Assembly: GCA_029268305.1 (NCBI GenBank)
Contig: JAJUGE010000009.1
Span: forward strand, 1 to 62,500
Direction: 5' to 3'
Origin: Alphaproteobacteria bacterium
GTDB taxonomy: Bacteria; Pseudomonadota; Alphaproteobacteria; JAJUGE01
DNA: 62,500 nucleotides
Part shown: piece by piece, positions 9,550 to 19,627 of the stretch
Layout: each line of letters begins with the position of its first letter
Position numbering within the stretch: the stretch's first letter is position 1
The notes under the pieces: model-generated
What the model was told of the DNA's origin: nothing
Databases searched by the model: none
What the model saw: the letters and a program-made list of their open reading frames with translations, nothing else
Translations under genes and position numbers: made by a program

Positions 9550-11313
9550 ATGGCCGGAAACAGAGCCGCGCAGGAGCCGCCGATGCACATGAGCCGTCCG
9601 GAATTCAAAGGTACCCGACACGTGGTGTCGGCGGGTCACCACCTCGCGTCGGCTGCGGCCTTCAACATCCTCGAGGCAGGCGGGAACGCGATCGACGCCG
9701 GGGTAGCCGGAGGCATCGCACTCGGCGTGCTGCAGAGCGACCTCGTCAGCGTCGCCGGAGTGGCGCCGATCATCCTCTATCTCGCCGAGACGGAGGAGAT
9801 CGTCACCATCTCGGGCCTCGGCTGGTGGCCGAAGGCGGCGGACACCGACTATTTCCGACGCGAGCATGGCGGCGCGATTCCGCACGGCCTCAAGCGCACC
9901 GTGGTGCCGGCCGCCCCCGATGCGTGGATCACGGCACTCGAGAAATACGGCACCATGAGCTTCGGCGACTGCGCGGAGGCGGCGATCCGGTTCGCTGGCG
10001 AAGGCTTCGCCATGTTTCCGCTCAAGGCGCAGACCATCACCAACAATGTCGAGATCTACCGCCGCTATCCGAGCTCGGCCCAGATTTACTTGCCGGACGG
10101 CGAGCCGCCGCAAGTCGGCAGCCTGTTCCGCAATCCCGATCTCGCCGATTCCCTCCGCTACATGGTCGACGAAGAGCGCGCCGCCGCGCGGGTCGGCGGA
10201 CGCGAAGCGGGGCTGAAGGCGGCAAGAGACGCCTTCTACAAGGGCGACATCGCGCGCCGGATCGTCCGCTTCCAGGAGGAAGAAGGCGGCTGGCTCACGG
10301 CCGAAGACCTCGCCTCGTTCCGCGTCGGCATCGAGCCGCCGGTGAAGACCACCTTCGGCGACGTCGAAGTCTACGGGTGCGGCGTCTGGTGCCAGGGGCC
10401 AGCCCTGCTGCAGGCGCTGAACCTGGTCGAAAGCTTCGATCTCAAGGGGATGGGCTACAACAGCCCCGATTACATCCACACCCTGACCGAGGCGATCAAG
10501 CTGGTGATGGCCGACCGGGACGCGTGGTATGGCGACCCCCGCTTCGTAGACGTGCCGATCGACCGGCTGCTCTCGAAGGAGTATGCCGACATCCGGCGGG
10601 AGATGATCAGGCCCCACGAGGCCTGGCCGGAGATGCCGGCCGCAGGCAAGGGCGTGGAGCTCGGCGTCGAAGGCGACCGGCCGGCACCGAAGCGGCCGCC
10701 GAAGGACATGGGCTCGCCGGGGGCTGAGCTGGACACCTCTTATCTCTGCGTCGTCGACCGGCACGGCAACGTCTTCTCGGCCACACCCAGCGACGGCTCG
10801 TACAACGGCCCGATCACGCCGGGGACCGGCATGGCGATCAGCCCGCGCGGCAGCCAATCTTGGACCGACCCGGACCATCCCTCCTGCCTGGCGCCCGGCA
10901 AGCGGCCACGGCTGACGCCGAACCCCGCGATCGCGATCCGCGGCAACCGCGAGTTCGTTCCCTTCGGCACGCCCGGAGGCGACGTGCAGACCCAGGCGAT
11001 GCTGCAGACCTTCCTCAACGTGTTCGTCTGGGGGATGGAGCCGCAGGCTGCGGTCGAAGCACCACGCTTCGCCAGCTACAGCTTCCCGTCTTCGTTCGAG
11101 CCTCACAAATACTATCCGGGGCTCCTGAAGCTCGAAGGTCTGATCGACCGGGCTGCGGGCGACGAGCTGGAGCGTCGAGGCCATCGCATCGAATGGTGGC
11201 CGGACGTCATCTGGCTGGCCGGCTCGATGGGTATCATCCATGCCGACCGTGAGACCGGCCTCCTCTCCGCCGGCGCCGACCCGCGGCGCATGGCCTACGC
11301 GATGGGGTGGTGA
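9550..11313 (+). CDS. Gamma-glutamyltransferase family protein
   Basis: 587 residues of the GGT Ntn-hydrolase family, which self-cleaves before a threonine and hydrolyses or transfers gamma-glutamyl or related acyl groups. The large-subunit part shows VSAGHHLASAAAFNILEAGGNAIDA near the N-terminus. The expected nucleophile is Thr396 in DTSYLCVVDRHGN, which lines up with the threonine opening the small subunit in known enzymes. The PGTGMAISPRG and FGTPGGDVQTQAMLQTFLN blocks follow. No clear signal peptide is seen, so it may be cytoplasmic, like cephalosporin-acylase or oxamate-amidohydrolase-type members. ATG 9550 is preceded by GAGGAGG; a second candidate start lies at 9583. Confidence 0.92.
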   Translation: MAGNRAAQEPPMHMSRPEFKGTRHVVSAGHHLASAAAFNILEAGGNAIDAGVAGGIALGVLQSDLVSVAGVAPIILYLAETEEIVTISGLGWWPKAADTDYFRREHGGAIPHGLKRTVVPAAPDAWITALEKYGTMSFGDCAEAAIRFAGEGFAMFPLKAQTITNNVEIYRRYPSSAQIYLPDGEPPQVGSLFRNPDLADSLRYMVDEERAAARVGGREAGLKAARDAFYKGDIARRIVRFQEEEGGWLTAEDLASFRVGIEPPVKTTFGDVEVYGCGVWCQGPALLQALNLVESFDLKGMGYNSPDYIHTLTEAIKLVMADRDAWYGDPRFVDVPIDRLLSKEYADIRREMIRPHEAWPEMPAAGKGVELGVEGDRPAPKRPPKDMGSPGAELDTSYLCVVDRHGNVFSATPSDGSYNGPITPGTGMAISPRGSQSWTDPDHPSCLAPGKRPRLTPNPAIAIRGNREFVPFGTPGGDVQTQAMLQTFLNVFVWGMEPQAAVEAPRFASYSFPSSFEPHKYYPGLLKLEGLIDRAAGDELERRGHRIEWWPDVIWLAGSMGIIHADRETGLLSAGADPRRMAYAMGW

Positions 11314-11330
11314 CGACGACCCCTTGCTAT

Positions 11331-11411
11331 TGTCATGCCCGGCCTTGAGCCGGGCATCCAGATCGGGGGTGCGGCAAGGCCTGGATTGCCGGGTCGAGCC
11401 CGGCAATGACA
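11331..11411. repeat. REP-like paired palindromic intergenic element
   Basis: Two hairpins in inverted arrangement: arms 11335-11343 / 11349-11357 (9 bp, loop cttga) and 11386-11393 / 11399-11406 (8 bp, loop tcgag). They are flanked by tgtcat...atgaca ends. This is the classic layout of alphaproteobacterial extragenic palindromes, and it may also end transcription of the upstream gene. Confidence 0.7.
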
Positions 11412-11441
11412 AGGACTAGCCAGAACAAGGAGAAGGAACTG

Positions 11442-12071
11442 ATGACAGAATCATCGGCCAAACCACCGCGCTTCGCGCCCCTGCCGCTCGACCAGATGAA
11501 CGACGCCCAACGCGCAGCGGCGCAGCAGCTGCTCGACGCGGCTAAACGGGCCGACGGCCCCGGCGGGCGGCACATGGCGAAGACCGGACAGTTCCCGGGG
11601 CCGTACAATTTCCTCCTCCGCAGCCCCGAGCTCGCCACACGCTGGCGCGGCCTCGCCGACTACATCCGCTTCGAGACGTCGCTCCCGCTCCGGCTCAACG
11701 AATTCGCGATCCTTATCCAGGCTCGTTACTGGACGGCGCAGTTCGAGTGGTGGGCGCATTATCCGCTCGCGCTCCGGGCCGGACTCGACCAATCGATCGC
11801 GGACGACCTGAAGGTTGGCAAGCGCCCCGGCGCGATGCAGCCGGACGAGGAGGCGGTGTACGATTTCTGTATCGAGCTGATGCAGGACAAGCGCGTCAGT
11901 GACGCCACGTTCGCCAAGGCGAAGCGGGAGCTCACCGAACAGCAGATCGTCGACCTCGTCGCGGTCGCCGGCTTCTATGCCACCGTGTCCATGATCCTGA
12001 ACACGGTCGAGGCCGACATACCGAACGGCGAGGCACCGCCGCTGGCGCCCCTTTCCGAGCCGCTAAAATGA
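11442..12071 (+). CDS. Carboxymuconolactone decarboxylase / AhpD-like protein
   Basis: 209 residues of the AhpD-like all-alpha fold. The characteristic LPLRLNEFAILIQARYWTAQFEWWAHYPLALRAG region lies in the middle, and a second helix pair (ELTEQQIVDLVAVAGFYATVSMILNT) near the end. The redox CxxC of AhpD is absent: the corresponding segment reads QFEWWAH. This suggests a lyase-type or non-redox member rather than a peroxidase partner. I chose ATG 11442, with AAGGAGAAGG upstream, over the upstream frame that starts inside the palindromic element. Its partner enzyme is not clear. Confidence 0.85.
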   Translation: MTESSAKPPRFAPLPLDQMNDAQRAAAQQLLDAAKRADGPGGRHMAKTGQFPGPYNFLLRSPELATRWRGLADYIRFETSLPLRLNEFAILIQARYWTAQFEWWAHYPLALRAGLDQSIADDLKVGKRPGAMQPDEEAVYDFCIELMQDKRVSDATFAKAKRELTEQQIVDLVAVAGFYATVSMILNTVEADIPNGEAPPLAPLSEPLK

Positions 12072-12078
12072 CAGCGGC

Positions 12079-13719
<1,641 letters not shown>

Positions 13720-13765
13720 CTTCGGTCTCCTCCCCGATCGGGAAATTCTGACGCGGCGCTCCCGG

Positions 13766-14998
13766 TCAATCCACCTTCGGGAATGGCCCACCCTGCGACA
13801 CGGCGCCGCTTTCCAGCAGCTTGCGAATGCGCTCCTCGCCGAGGCCGGCCTCGCGCAAGACCGCTTCACTGTGCTCGCCGAGGCCGGGCGGTCGGGCCGC
13901 CGGCACCTTCTTGTGTCCGTGGATCCAGATGGGACTGTTGACCGTGAGCTTCGCACCGACCTCCGGATTGGCGGTCGGGATCAGGGTTTCGGTGGCGAGC
14001 ACCTGCTCGTCGTGCTCGAGCTCGCTGGTCAGGCCGACCAGGCCGAAGGTGATCGAGGCTTCGTCGAGCGCCTTCCGCCACTCGGGCCAGTCACGGCTGG
14101 TGAAGGCGGCTTCGAAGATGTCGAACAGCTCGGCCGCGTTCTCGCGCCGCGCGGCCATGGTCGCGAAACGCGGATCGTCGGTCAGCTCCGGCCGGCCCAC
14201 CAGGTGTGCCAGTGCCGGCCACTGCCGCTCCTCGTTCGCCACCACGAGCACGAACCAGCGTCCGTCCCTGCACTGGTACATGTTGGCGAGCGCGTTCGGA
14301 CCGTTCCGCCCGGTTTCACGCGACGTGATCGGATAGCCGCAGAGCATTTCCTGTACCTGGAGCGCGCTCCACCAGACGCCGTTGGCCATCAGCGAGGTGG
14401 TCACCATCGAGCCCTTGCCGGTGCGCTCCCGGTCGTACAGGGCGGTCATGATCGCGGCATAGAGCGACATGCCGGTCGGGTGATCGCCCATACCGCCAGG
14501 AGAGATCGCGGGCGGCGTGTCGCGGGTCGCCCGCACCAGGTCCATGAGGCCTGTCCGAGCCCAGAGCGCCACCGAATCGAAGCCGGTCTTGCTGGCTTCC
14601 GGACCGACCTCGCCGTAGGCGGTGATCGACGCATACACCAGTCGCTCGTTCAGATCCGCCAGGTCCTCGTAGGTGACCTTGAGCCGCTTGCGGATGTCCA
14701 TCGGCAGATTGGTGACCACCACGTCGACCGTCTTCACAAGATCGTAGAAGGCGGCGAGACCATCCTCCGACTTCAAGTCCAGCGCCAGGCTCTTCTTACT
14801 GCGATTGTCGATGATGTAGCGGTGGTTCGGCGTGCCGGGTGTCCAGTTTCGGGTCCGGTATGGCTCGCCCTTGCCGGGCGGCTCGATCTTGATCACCTCG
14901 GCGCCGAAGTCGGCCATGATCGTGGTCGCGACAGGGCCGGCGATAAAGCTCGCGAGGTCGATGACCCGGAGGCCGGCCAGAGGATGCTTCCTTTCCAT
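13766..14998 (-). CDS. CaiB/BaiF family III CoA-transferase
   Basis: 410 residues. Moves CoA between carboxylic acids through an aspartyl-CoA anhydride. The N-terminal GLRVIDLASFIAGPVATTIMADFGAEVIKIE is typical. The catalytic aspartate is probably Asp172 in GMGDHPTGMS, matching the GD(S)NTGM loop of formyl-CoA transferase. The TGKGSMVTTSLMANGVWW block follows. A start seven codons further up (15019) is possible, but the ATG at 14998 has a GAGGAAAG site. It lies between an SDR and a BVMO on the same strand, so it probably activates or recycles a CoA thioester in that pathway. Confidence 0.92.
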   Translation of the reverse strand: MERKHPLAGLRVIDLASFIAGPVATTIMADFGAEVIKIEPPGKGEPYRTRNWTPGTPNHRYIIDNRSKKSLALDLKSEDGLAAFYDLVKTVDVVVTNLPMDIRKRLKVTYEDLADLNERLVYASITAYGEVGPEASKTGFDSVALWARTGLMDLVRATRDTPPAISPGGMGDHPTGMSLYAAIMTALYDRERTGKGSMVTTSLMANGVWWSALQVQEMLCGYPITSRETGRNGPNALANMYQCRDGRWFVLVVANEERQWPALAHLVGRPELTDDPRFATMAARRENAAELFDIFEAAFTSRDWPEWRKALDEASITFGLVGLTSELEHDEQVLATETLIPTANPEVGAKLTVNSPIWIHGHKKVPAARPPGLGEHSEAVLREAGLGEERIRKLLESGAVSQGGPFPKVD

Positions 14999-15021
14999 TC
15001 GTTCTTCTTTCCTCGACATTC

Positions 15022-15783
15022 TCAGTACTGGATGCGTCGTGTCATGGCGCCGTCCACCACGAGGTTGGCGCCGCTGATGAAGCTCGCGCGCGGACTCGCC
15101 AGAAAGACGGCGGCACTGGCGACCTCTTCAGGCCGCCCCATCCGGCCCATCGGGTTTTCCGCCAGCATCGTCCTGTAGACCTCCGGCTCCTCCCGCTCCC
15201 GGCGGTGCCACCCGCCGCCCTCGAAATATATAGTGCCCGGAGAGACAGTGTTGGCTCGCACGCCCTTCGGCGCCAGCTCGCGCGCGAGCCCGCTGACATA
15301 GGCCATCGTCGCCGCCTTGACCGAGGCATACGGACGAGGCCCGCGCGCCTTCTCCAGCGCTGCCGTCGACGAAATGAAGACGATCGCGCCGGATCCGGAT
15401 CTTTGCAGAAACGGCACGGCCGCGTCGATACCCATGACGGTGCTGAGGACGTCGATCTCGAACCCGGCACGCCACCCTTCGGCGGTGCGGCTGCTGTTCA
15501 TGGCGCTCACGTTGGAGATGAAGGCATGCACGCCGCCGAGCCGGTCGGCCGCCTCTCCGATCCAGGCGGTGAAGGCATCCACGTCGGCCACGTCGAGGGC
15601 CTTGCCGTGGGCCTCGACGCCCTTGGCCTCAACAGCGCGCGCCGTCGCCTCGACCTGCGCCGGATCGCGGGCACAGAAGGCCACATCGGCCCCCTCTTCC
15701 GCCAGCAGCATCACGATCGCGCGTCCGATACCGCGCGTACCGCCGGTGACGATCGCCTTTCGGCCTCTTAATCCGAGATCCAT
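15022..15783 (-). CDS. SDR family NAD(P)-dependent oxidoreductase
   Basis: 253 residues, a classical short-chain dehydrogenase. Cofactor motif TGGTRGIG is at residues 13-20, the catalytic Ser around 138-139 (ISST), and the YASVK active site at Tyr152-Lys156. The PSGT-like region reads VSPGTIYFEGGGW. A C-terminal SGANLVVDG block is typical of 3-oxoacyl-ACP-reductase-like members. I chose the ATG at 15783, with AAAGGAG about ten bases upstream; the longer frame adds 63 poorly conserved residues. It heads the minus-strand SDR, CoA-transferase, BVMO run. Confidence 0.93.
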   Translation of the reverse strand: MDLGLRGRKAIVTGGTRGIGRAIVMLLAEEGADVAFCARDPAQVEATARAVEAKGVEAHGKALDVADVDAFTAWIGEAADRLGGVHAFISNVSAMNSSRTAEGWRAGFEIDVLSTVMGIDAAVPFLQRSGSGAIVFISSTAALEKARGPRPYASVKAATMAYVSGLARELAPKGVRANTVSPGTIYFEGGGWHRREREEPEVYRTMLAENPMGRMGRPEEVASAAVFLASPRASFISGANLVVDGAMTRRIQY

Positions 15784-15894
15784 CCGTGTGCTGCTCCTTT
15801 CCATGACTGGCCGCGCTGGCTGCGGATGATACCCGAGCCGCCACGATTGCGAGCGGGATTTCCGGAACGGTATCAAATCGCGCCGGTCGGACGG

Positions 15895-15900
15895 TATACT
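15895..15900 (+). promoter_or_regulatory. Candidate -10 box for the Crp/Fnr gene
   Basis: TATACT lies 22 bases before the start codon at 15923, a near-consensus sigma-70 -10 box in an otherwise GC-rich stretch. No convincing -35 box is seen at 16-18 bp, so the promoter may need an activator. Confidence 0.4.
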
Positions 15901-15922
15901 GCGGCTCAGGGGGTAACCGACG

Positions 15923-16630
15923 ATGCCGATGACTTCGACTTCGCCTGAACGCTCTCTCGCCGGCGTGGCCATGCTGCAGTCGATTCCGCCCTCGGACCTG
16001 GAAGCACTGGCGCGCCGCTGCGGCTGGCGGCGCTATGCCGCCGGGCAGGAAATCCTCGAATATCACGACGAGACGCGCGACGTGTTCTTCCTCGTCTCGG
16101 GGACCGTCCGCGTCAGCATCTACTCGATGTCGGGCAAGGTCGTGACGTTTCGCGACATCGGCGCCGGCTCGACGTTCGGCGAGTTCGCGGCGATAGACGG
16201 GCAGCCGCGCTCCGCCAGCGTGCTCGCCCTTTCCGATGCAACGGTGGCAGCCATGCCGCCCGGCCTGTTCTGGGAGGTGCTCCGGAAGTATCCGGAGGTG
16301 GCGGCGGAGAACCTGAAGCACCTGACGGCCCAGATCCGCCTCCTCTCCGAGCGCATCTACGAGTTCAGCACGCTCGCGGTGAAGAATCGCATCCATGCGG
16401 AGCTGCTGCGGCTCGCGCGAGACAATCTCACGGCAGAGAATCAGGCCTCTATCGCCCCTGCTCCGACACACGCCGAGATCGCCGCGCGCGTCAGCACGCA
16501 CCGGGAGGCGGTGACGCGCGAGCTGAGCCACCTCGCCAAGGAAGGGCTGGTCGAGCGCCGCGAAGGCGCCCTCGTGATCTTCGATGTCGATCGGCTCGAA
16601 GAGATGGTGCGCGAGGTGCTCGGCGAATAG
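15923..16630 (+). CDS. Crp/Fnr family transcriptional regulator
   Basis: 235 residues. An N-terminal cyclic-nucleotide-binding-like beta-roll (about residues 15-135, with GSTFGEFAAIDGQPRSASV matching the phosphate-binding cassette) is joined by a long dimer helix to a C-terminal Crp-type winged helix (HAEIAARVSTHREAVTRELS, about 180-200). No N-terminal cysteine cluster is present, so it is not an oxygen-sensing Fnr with an Fe-S cluster. The GEFAAIDGQPRSA sequence, with Glu and Arg, is compatible with cyclic nucleotide binding. It is divergent from the SDR operon with about 140 bp between, and could control it. Confidence 0.92.
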   Translation: MPMTSTSPERSLAGVAMLQSIPPSDLEALARRCGWRRYAAGQEILEYHDETRDVFFLVSGTVRVSIYSMSGKVVTFRDIGAGSTFGEFAAIDGQPRSASVLALSDATVAAMPPGLFWEVLRKYPEVAAENLKHLTAQIRLLSERIYEFSTLAVKNRIHAELLRLARDNLTAENQASIAPAPTHAEIAARVSTHREAVTRELSHLAKEGLVERREGALVIFDVDRLEEMVREVLGE

Positions 16631-16760
16631 CCGCCAGCGCGAAGCATGCCGCCGGGGCCTTTCACCTGTGAGTTTCCTCACTTCAGGCAACGTCTCGAAT
16701 CTCTAGCTATCCGGCCATTCGGGATCACCGATCGTGATCCTCGTTGTGGAGGATGCAGAG

Positions 16761-16946
16761 ATGTGGAACGAAGCCGTGATGCAACGCCATCCCGAGGATG
16801 GGCGCGACCAGGCTTCTGCATGGTGTCTCACGCTGGTGCTGTTTGCGATCATGTTGATCGGCTCGCTCGTGCGGGATGTCGGGGAACCCTCGGGCCCCGG
16901 CGCGCGTTCGCCTGCCGGCGCGACGATGTCGAAGACCGCCAGGTAG
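16761..16946 (+). CDS. Hypothetical small membrane protein
   Basis: 61 residues with one predicted transmembrane helix (about residues 22-42, SAWCLTLVLFAIMLIGSLV). ATG 16761 has GTGGAGG eight bases upstream, which favours a real gene. I do not recognise a family. It lies in the 400-bp stretch between the Crp/Fnr gene and the lytic transglycosylase (16631-17030); I see nothing else there. Confidence 0.4.
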   Translation: MWNEAVMQRHPEDGRDQASAWCLTLVLFAIMLIGSLVRDVGEPSGPGARSPAGATMSKTAR

Positions 16947-17030
16947 TGGTCGCCGCGGCTCCTCGAGCGTATTAGGAGCCGGGGATCGGTGGGAGCGCAC
17001 GTTCGGGCGCGCCGCAGCTGCGGGAACTTG

Positions 17031-18275
17031 ATGGTCAGACCCTTGCGATACGTCACGAGATACGTCACTGCACCGCTGGTCCTGGCAATGGCCGGAGCCG
17101 TCGCCTTTCCGGCGCTCGCTCAGCAATCCGCGGCACTCGACCCGTCGGCGTTCCGCCAGTGCGTCGCCAATTTGCGTAGCAAGGCCGCGAGCGAAGGCAT
17201 CTCCGCCTCCGTTATCGGCCACGCCTTCGACAGGATCCAGCCTAACCCGCGCGTGATCGAGCTCGATCGCAAGCAGCCGGAGTTCATGCAGACCTTCTGG
17301 CAGTATCTCGACGCACGGGTCACGGACACCCGCATCCAGCGCGGCCGGGAAATGCTGTCGGTGCACGGCAGTCTCCTTCGGGACGTGGAGCAGCGGTACG
17401 GTGTGCAGGCCCGCTACCTCGTCGCCTTCTGGGCGCTGGAAAGCAATTTCGGCGACTACACTGGCGACATGGACGTGATCGAGTCGCTGACGACGCTCGC
17501 GTGCGACCAGCGTCGAAGCCGCTACTTCGAAAGCGAGCTGATGCACGCCCTGTCCATCGCCGATGAAGGCAGCGTGTCGGTCGAGATGATGGAAGGCTCC
17601 TGGGCGGGAGCGATGGGCCAGTCCCAGTTCATGCCGTCGACCTTTGTCCGCTACGCCGTGGATTTCGACGGGGATGGCAGGCGAGACCTGTGGCGGAGCC
17701 TCCCCGACGTGTTCGCCTCCTCGGCCAATTTCCTGCGATCGCTCGGGTGGCGCCCCGGGGAGGAGTGGGGCGAGGAGGTCATCTTGCCAGCCGGCTTCGA
17801 CTACGCCCTGGCCGACGGCTCCACCGACCGCACGCTGATCGAATGGAACAGGCTCGGGGTACGCCGCGCCAATGGCGACCGCCTTCCTGAAAGCCAGTAT
17901 GCCGGGCCGATCCTGATGCCGGCCGGTTATCGCGCGCCCGCGTTCCTCCTGTATCCGAACTTCAAGATCATCAAGCGCTGGAACAACTCGAACCTCTACG
18001 CCATCGCCGTCGGTCATCTGGCCGATCGAATCGTCGGGCGCGGGCCATTCGTCAAGCCTCGCCCCCCTGGCGAAGAGCCGCTTCGCCGGGAAGAGGTCGA
18101 GGAGATCCAGCGCCGCCTCGCGATGCTCGGCTTCGATGCGGGCGAGCCGGACGGCATCGTCGGCCCGATGACGCGCGCGGCCGCCCGAGACTTCCAGCGC
18201 TCGGTCGGGATGCCGGCCGACGGCTATCCGAACCTGGACCTTCTGGAACGACTTCGCCGAGCCAGCCGAAGCTGA
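17031..18275 (+). CDS. Lytic murein transglycosylase, MltB family, with peptidoglycan-binding domain
   Basis: 414 residues, exported to the periplasm, where it cleaves MurNAc-GlcNAc bonds to give 1,6-anhydro products. The N-terminal signal peptide ends near AFPALAQQ (residues 26-32). The SLT_2 domain covers about 35-330, with the catalytic Glu137 in FWALESNFG and the GSWAGAMGQSQFMPSTF block. A PG_binding_1 domain is at the C-terminus (EVEEIQRRLAMLGFDAGEPDGIVGPMT). A GTG start at 16989 is possible, but ATG 17031 puts the signal peptide at the N-terminus. Convergent with the MFS gene 19 bp away. Confidence 0.95.
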   Translation: MVRPLRYVTRYVTAPLVLAMAGAVAFPALAQQSAALDPSAFRQCVANLRSKAASEGISASVIGHAFDRIQPNPRVIELDRKQPEFMQTFWQYLDARVTDTRIQRGREMLSVHGSLLRDVEQRYGVQARYLVAFWALESNFGDYTGDMDVIESLTTLACDQRRSRYFESELMHALSIADEGSVSVEMMEGSWAGAMGQSQFMPSTFVRYAVDFDGDGRRDLWRSLPDVFASSANFLRSLGWRPGEEWGEEVILPAGFDYALADGSTDRTLIEWNRLGVRRANGDRLPESQYAGPILMPAGYRAPAFLLYPNFKIIKRWNNSNLYAIAVGHLADRIVGRGPFVKPRPPGEEPLRREEVEEIQRRLAMLGFDAGEPDGIVGPMTRAAARDFQRSVGMPADGYPNLDLLERLRRASRS

Positions 18276-18294
18276 CGCCGCGCGCCGACGGCGG

Positions 18295-19521
18295 TCACTC
18301 GGCCGGTTGCACCGAGGGTCGCCGATGGCCACGCACGGCGACCGCCGCCAGAATCGCGCATGTCAGCACCCCGGCCACGAACCAGAACGCCGCCTCCGGG
18401 CGCCCGCCGTCCAGCAACAGGCCGATGACGAACGGCCCCACCGCGGCGCCCGCATCGAGCCCGGAATAGACGAAGCCGAAGACACGGCCCGTCGCTCCCT
18501 CGGGCGAGGCGGCGCGAACCAGCATGTCTCGCGACGGCATCGTCGAGCCCATCAGGAAACCTGCGGCACCGACCGTCCCGATCAGCGCCACGGGTGCGAG
18601 CGACGCCTCGCCGATCGCCAGAAACAATGCCGCGGCAATGATAAGACCGCCGGCGACGACGACGTGATGTCTGGTGCTGCGATCGGCCACGACGCCGCCG
18701 ACGAGAATGCCGACCGAGCCGAACAGCAGGAAAGTGGTCAGCGCGGTGTTGCCGACGGTGAGCGGCGTGTCGTGCAGCGCGAGCAGGGTCGTCGGCAGGA
18801 ACGATTGCACCCCGATCATCGCGACGCTGAGGAATAGGAAATAGACGAAGCAGAGCACGACCGCACGTGAGAACAGCGGCGTCGCATCACCCGCCTCGGC
18901 AGGCCGCACCGACCGCCTCGACTCCGGTACGCCGGCCGGCGCCGCATCGAGCGCCTGCCGCTGGAGGAAGAGCATTCCGGTGACCAGCAGACCGATGGCG
19001 CCCGCGACGATCAGGGCGAGGCGCCAGTCCAGCAGCGTCGCCAGAGCGAGCATGAACACGGGCGCGGCCGCCCAGCCGAGATTGCCGCCGATCGTGTGGA
19101 TGCTGTAGGCGCGCCCCATCCGCGCCGAGCTGACCATCGCGGTGAGGATCGAGTAGTCCGCCGGATGAAACACGCTGTTGCCGAGGCCGGCGAGAACCAC
19201 CAGCGGCAGCAGGGCCCAGTAGCCCGGCGCCAGCCCGAGCCCCACGGTGGCGGCCGCGAGCAGCCCCAGGCCCAGCAGCAAGATGCGGCGGGCACCGAAC
19301 CGGTCGACCAGGAAGCCTGCCGGGGTTTGTGCGAGACCGGACGCGACGTAGAACAGGGTCATCAACAGCCCGAGGTCGGCATAGTTGACCCCGAGCGCCT
19401 CCTTCAGCACCGGAAACAGCGGCGGCAGCACGAGCTGATAGAAATGGCTGAAGAAGTGCGCCGTGCTGATCAGGCCGACGACCTTGGCGTCGCCTCCCAA
19501 CCCGGCCGCGGCCTCCCGCAT
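18295..19521 (-). CDS. MFS transporter
   Basis: 408 residues with about 12 hydrophobic helices in two halves. The MFS loop motif appears as GFLVDRFGARRILLLG after helix 2 and as GGVVADRSTRHHVVVAG in the second half. The HFFSHFYQLVLPPLFPVLKEALGVNYADLGLL opening resembles the fosmidomycin-resistance (Fsr)-type group. The substrate is not readable. The ATG at 19521 is preceded by AGAGGAG; the longer frame would add 61 hydrophilic residues. Confidence 0.9.
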   Translation of the reverse strand: MREAAAGLGGDAKVVGLISTAHFFSHFYQLVLPPLFPVLKEALGVNYADLGLLMTLFYVASGLAQTPAGFLVDRFGARRILLLGLGLLAAATVGLGLAPGYWALLPLVVLAGLGNSVFHPADYSILTAMVSSARMGRAYSIHTIGGNLGWAAAPVFMLALATLLDWRLALIVAGAIGLLVTGMLFLQRQALDAAPAGVPESRRSVRPAEAGDATPLFSRAVVLCFVYFLFLSVAMIGVQSFLPTTLLALHDTPLTVGNTALTTFLLFGSVGILVGGVVADRSTRHHVVVAGGLIIAAALFLAIGEASLAPVALIGTVGAAGFLMGSTMPSRDMLVRAASPEGATGRVFGFVYSGLDAGAAVGPFVIGLLLDGGRPEAAFWFVAGVLTCAILAAVAVRGHRRPSVQPAE

Positions 19522-19627
19522 GGACCGACTCCTCTGGTTGCCTTCGACGATCCTCACGCGGGAAGGTAGGACATAGTCCGGCAAAGCGAAACACCGGCAC
19601 TGTCCCGCTACCGCGACGAGAGACACT

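Noticed and set aside
7687..11412. A 1241-residue fusion protein on the minus strand
   Set aside because: The upstream two thirds of the extension run antisense through the gamma-glutamyltransferase gene. The MHDIVIRGG start at 9402 matches the tandem copy and has a ribosome-binding site.
15629..16690. A minus-strand frame over the Crp/Fnr gene
   Set aside because: Shadow of the regulator and of the SDR start region; no family features.
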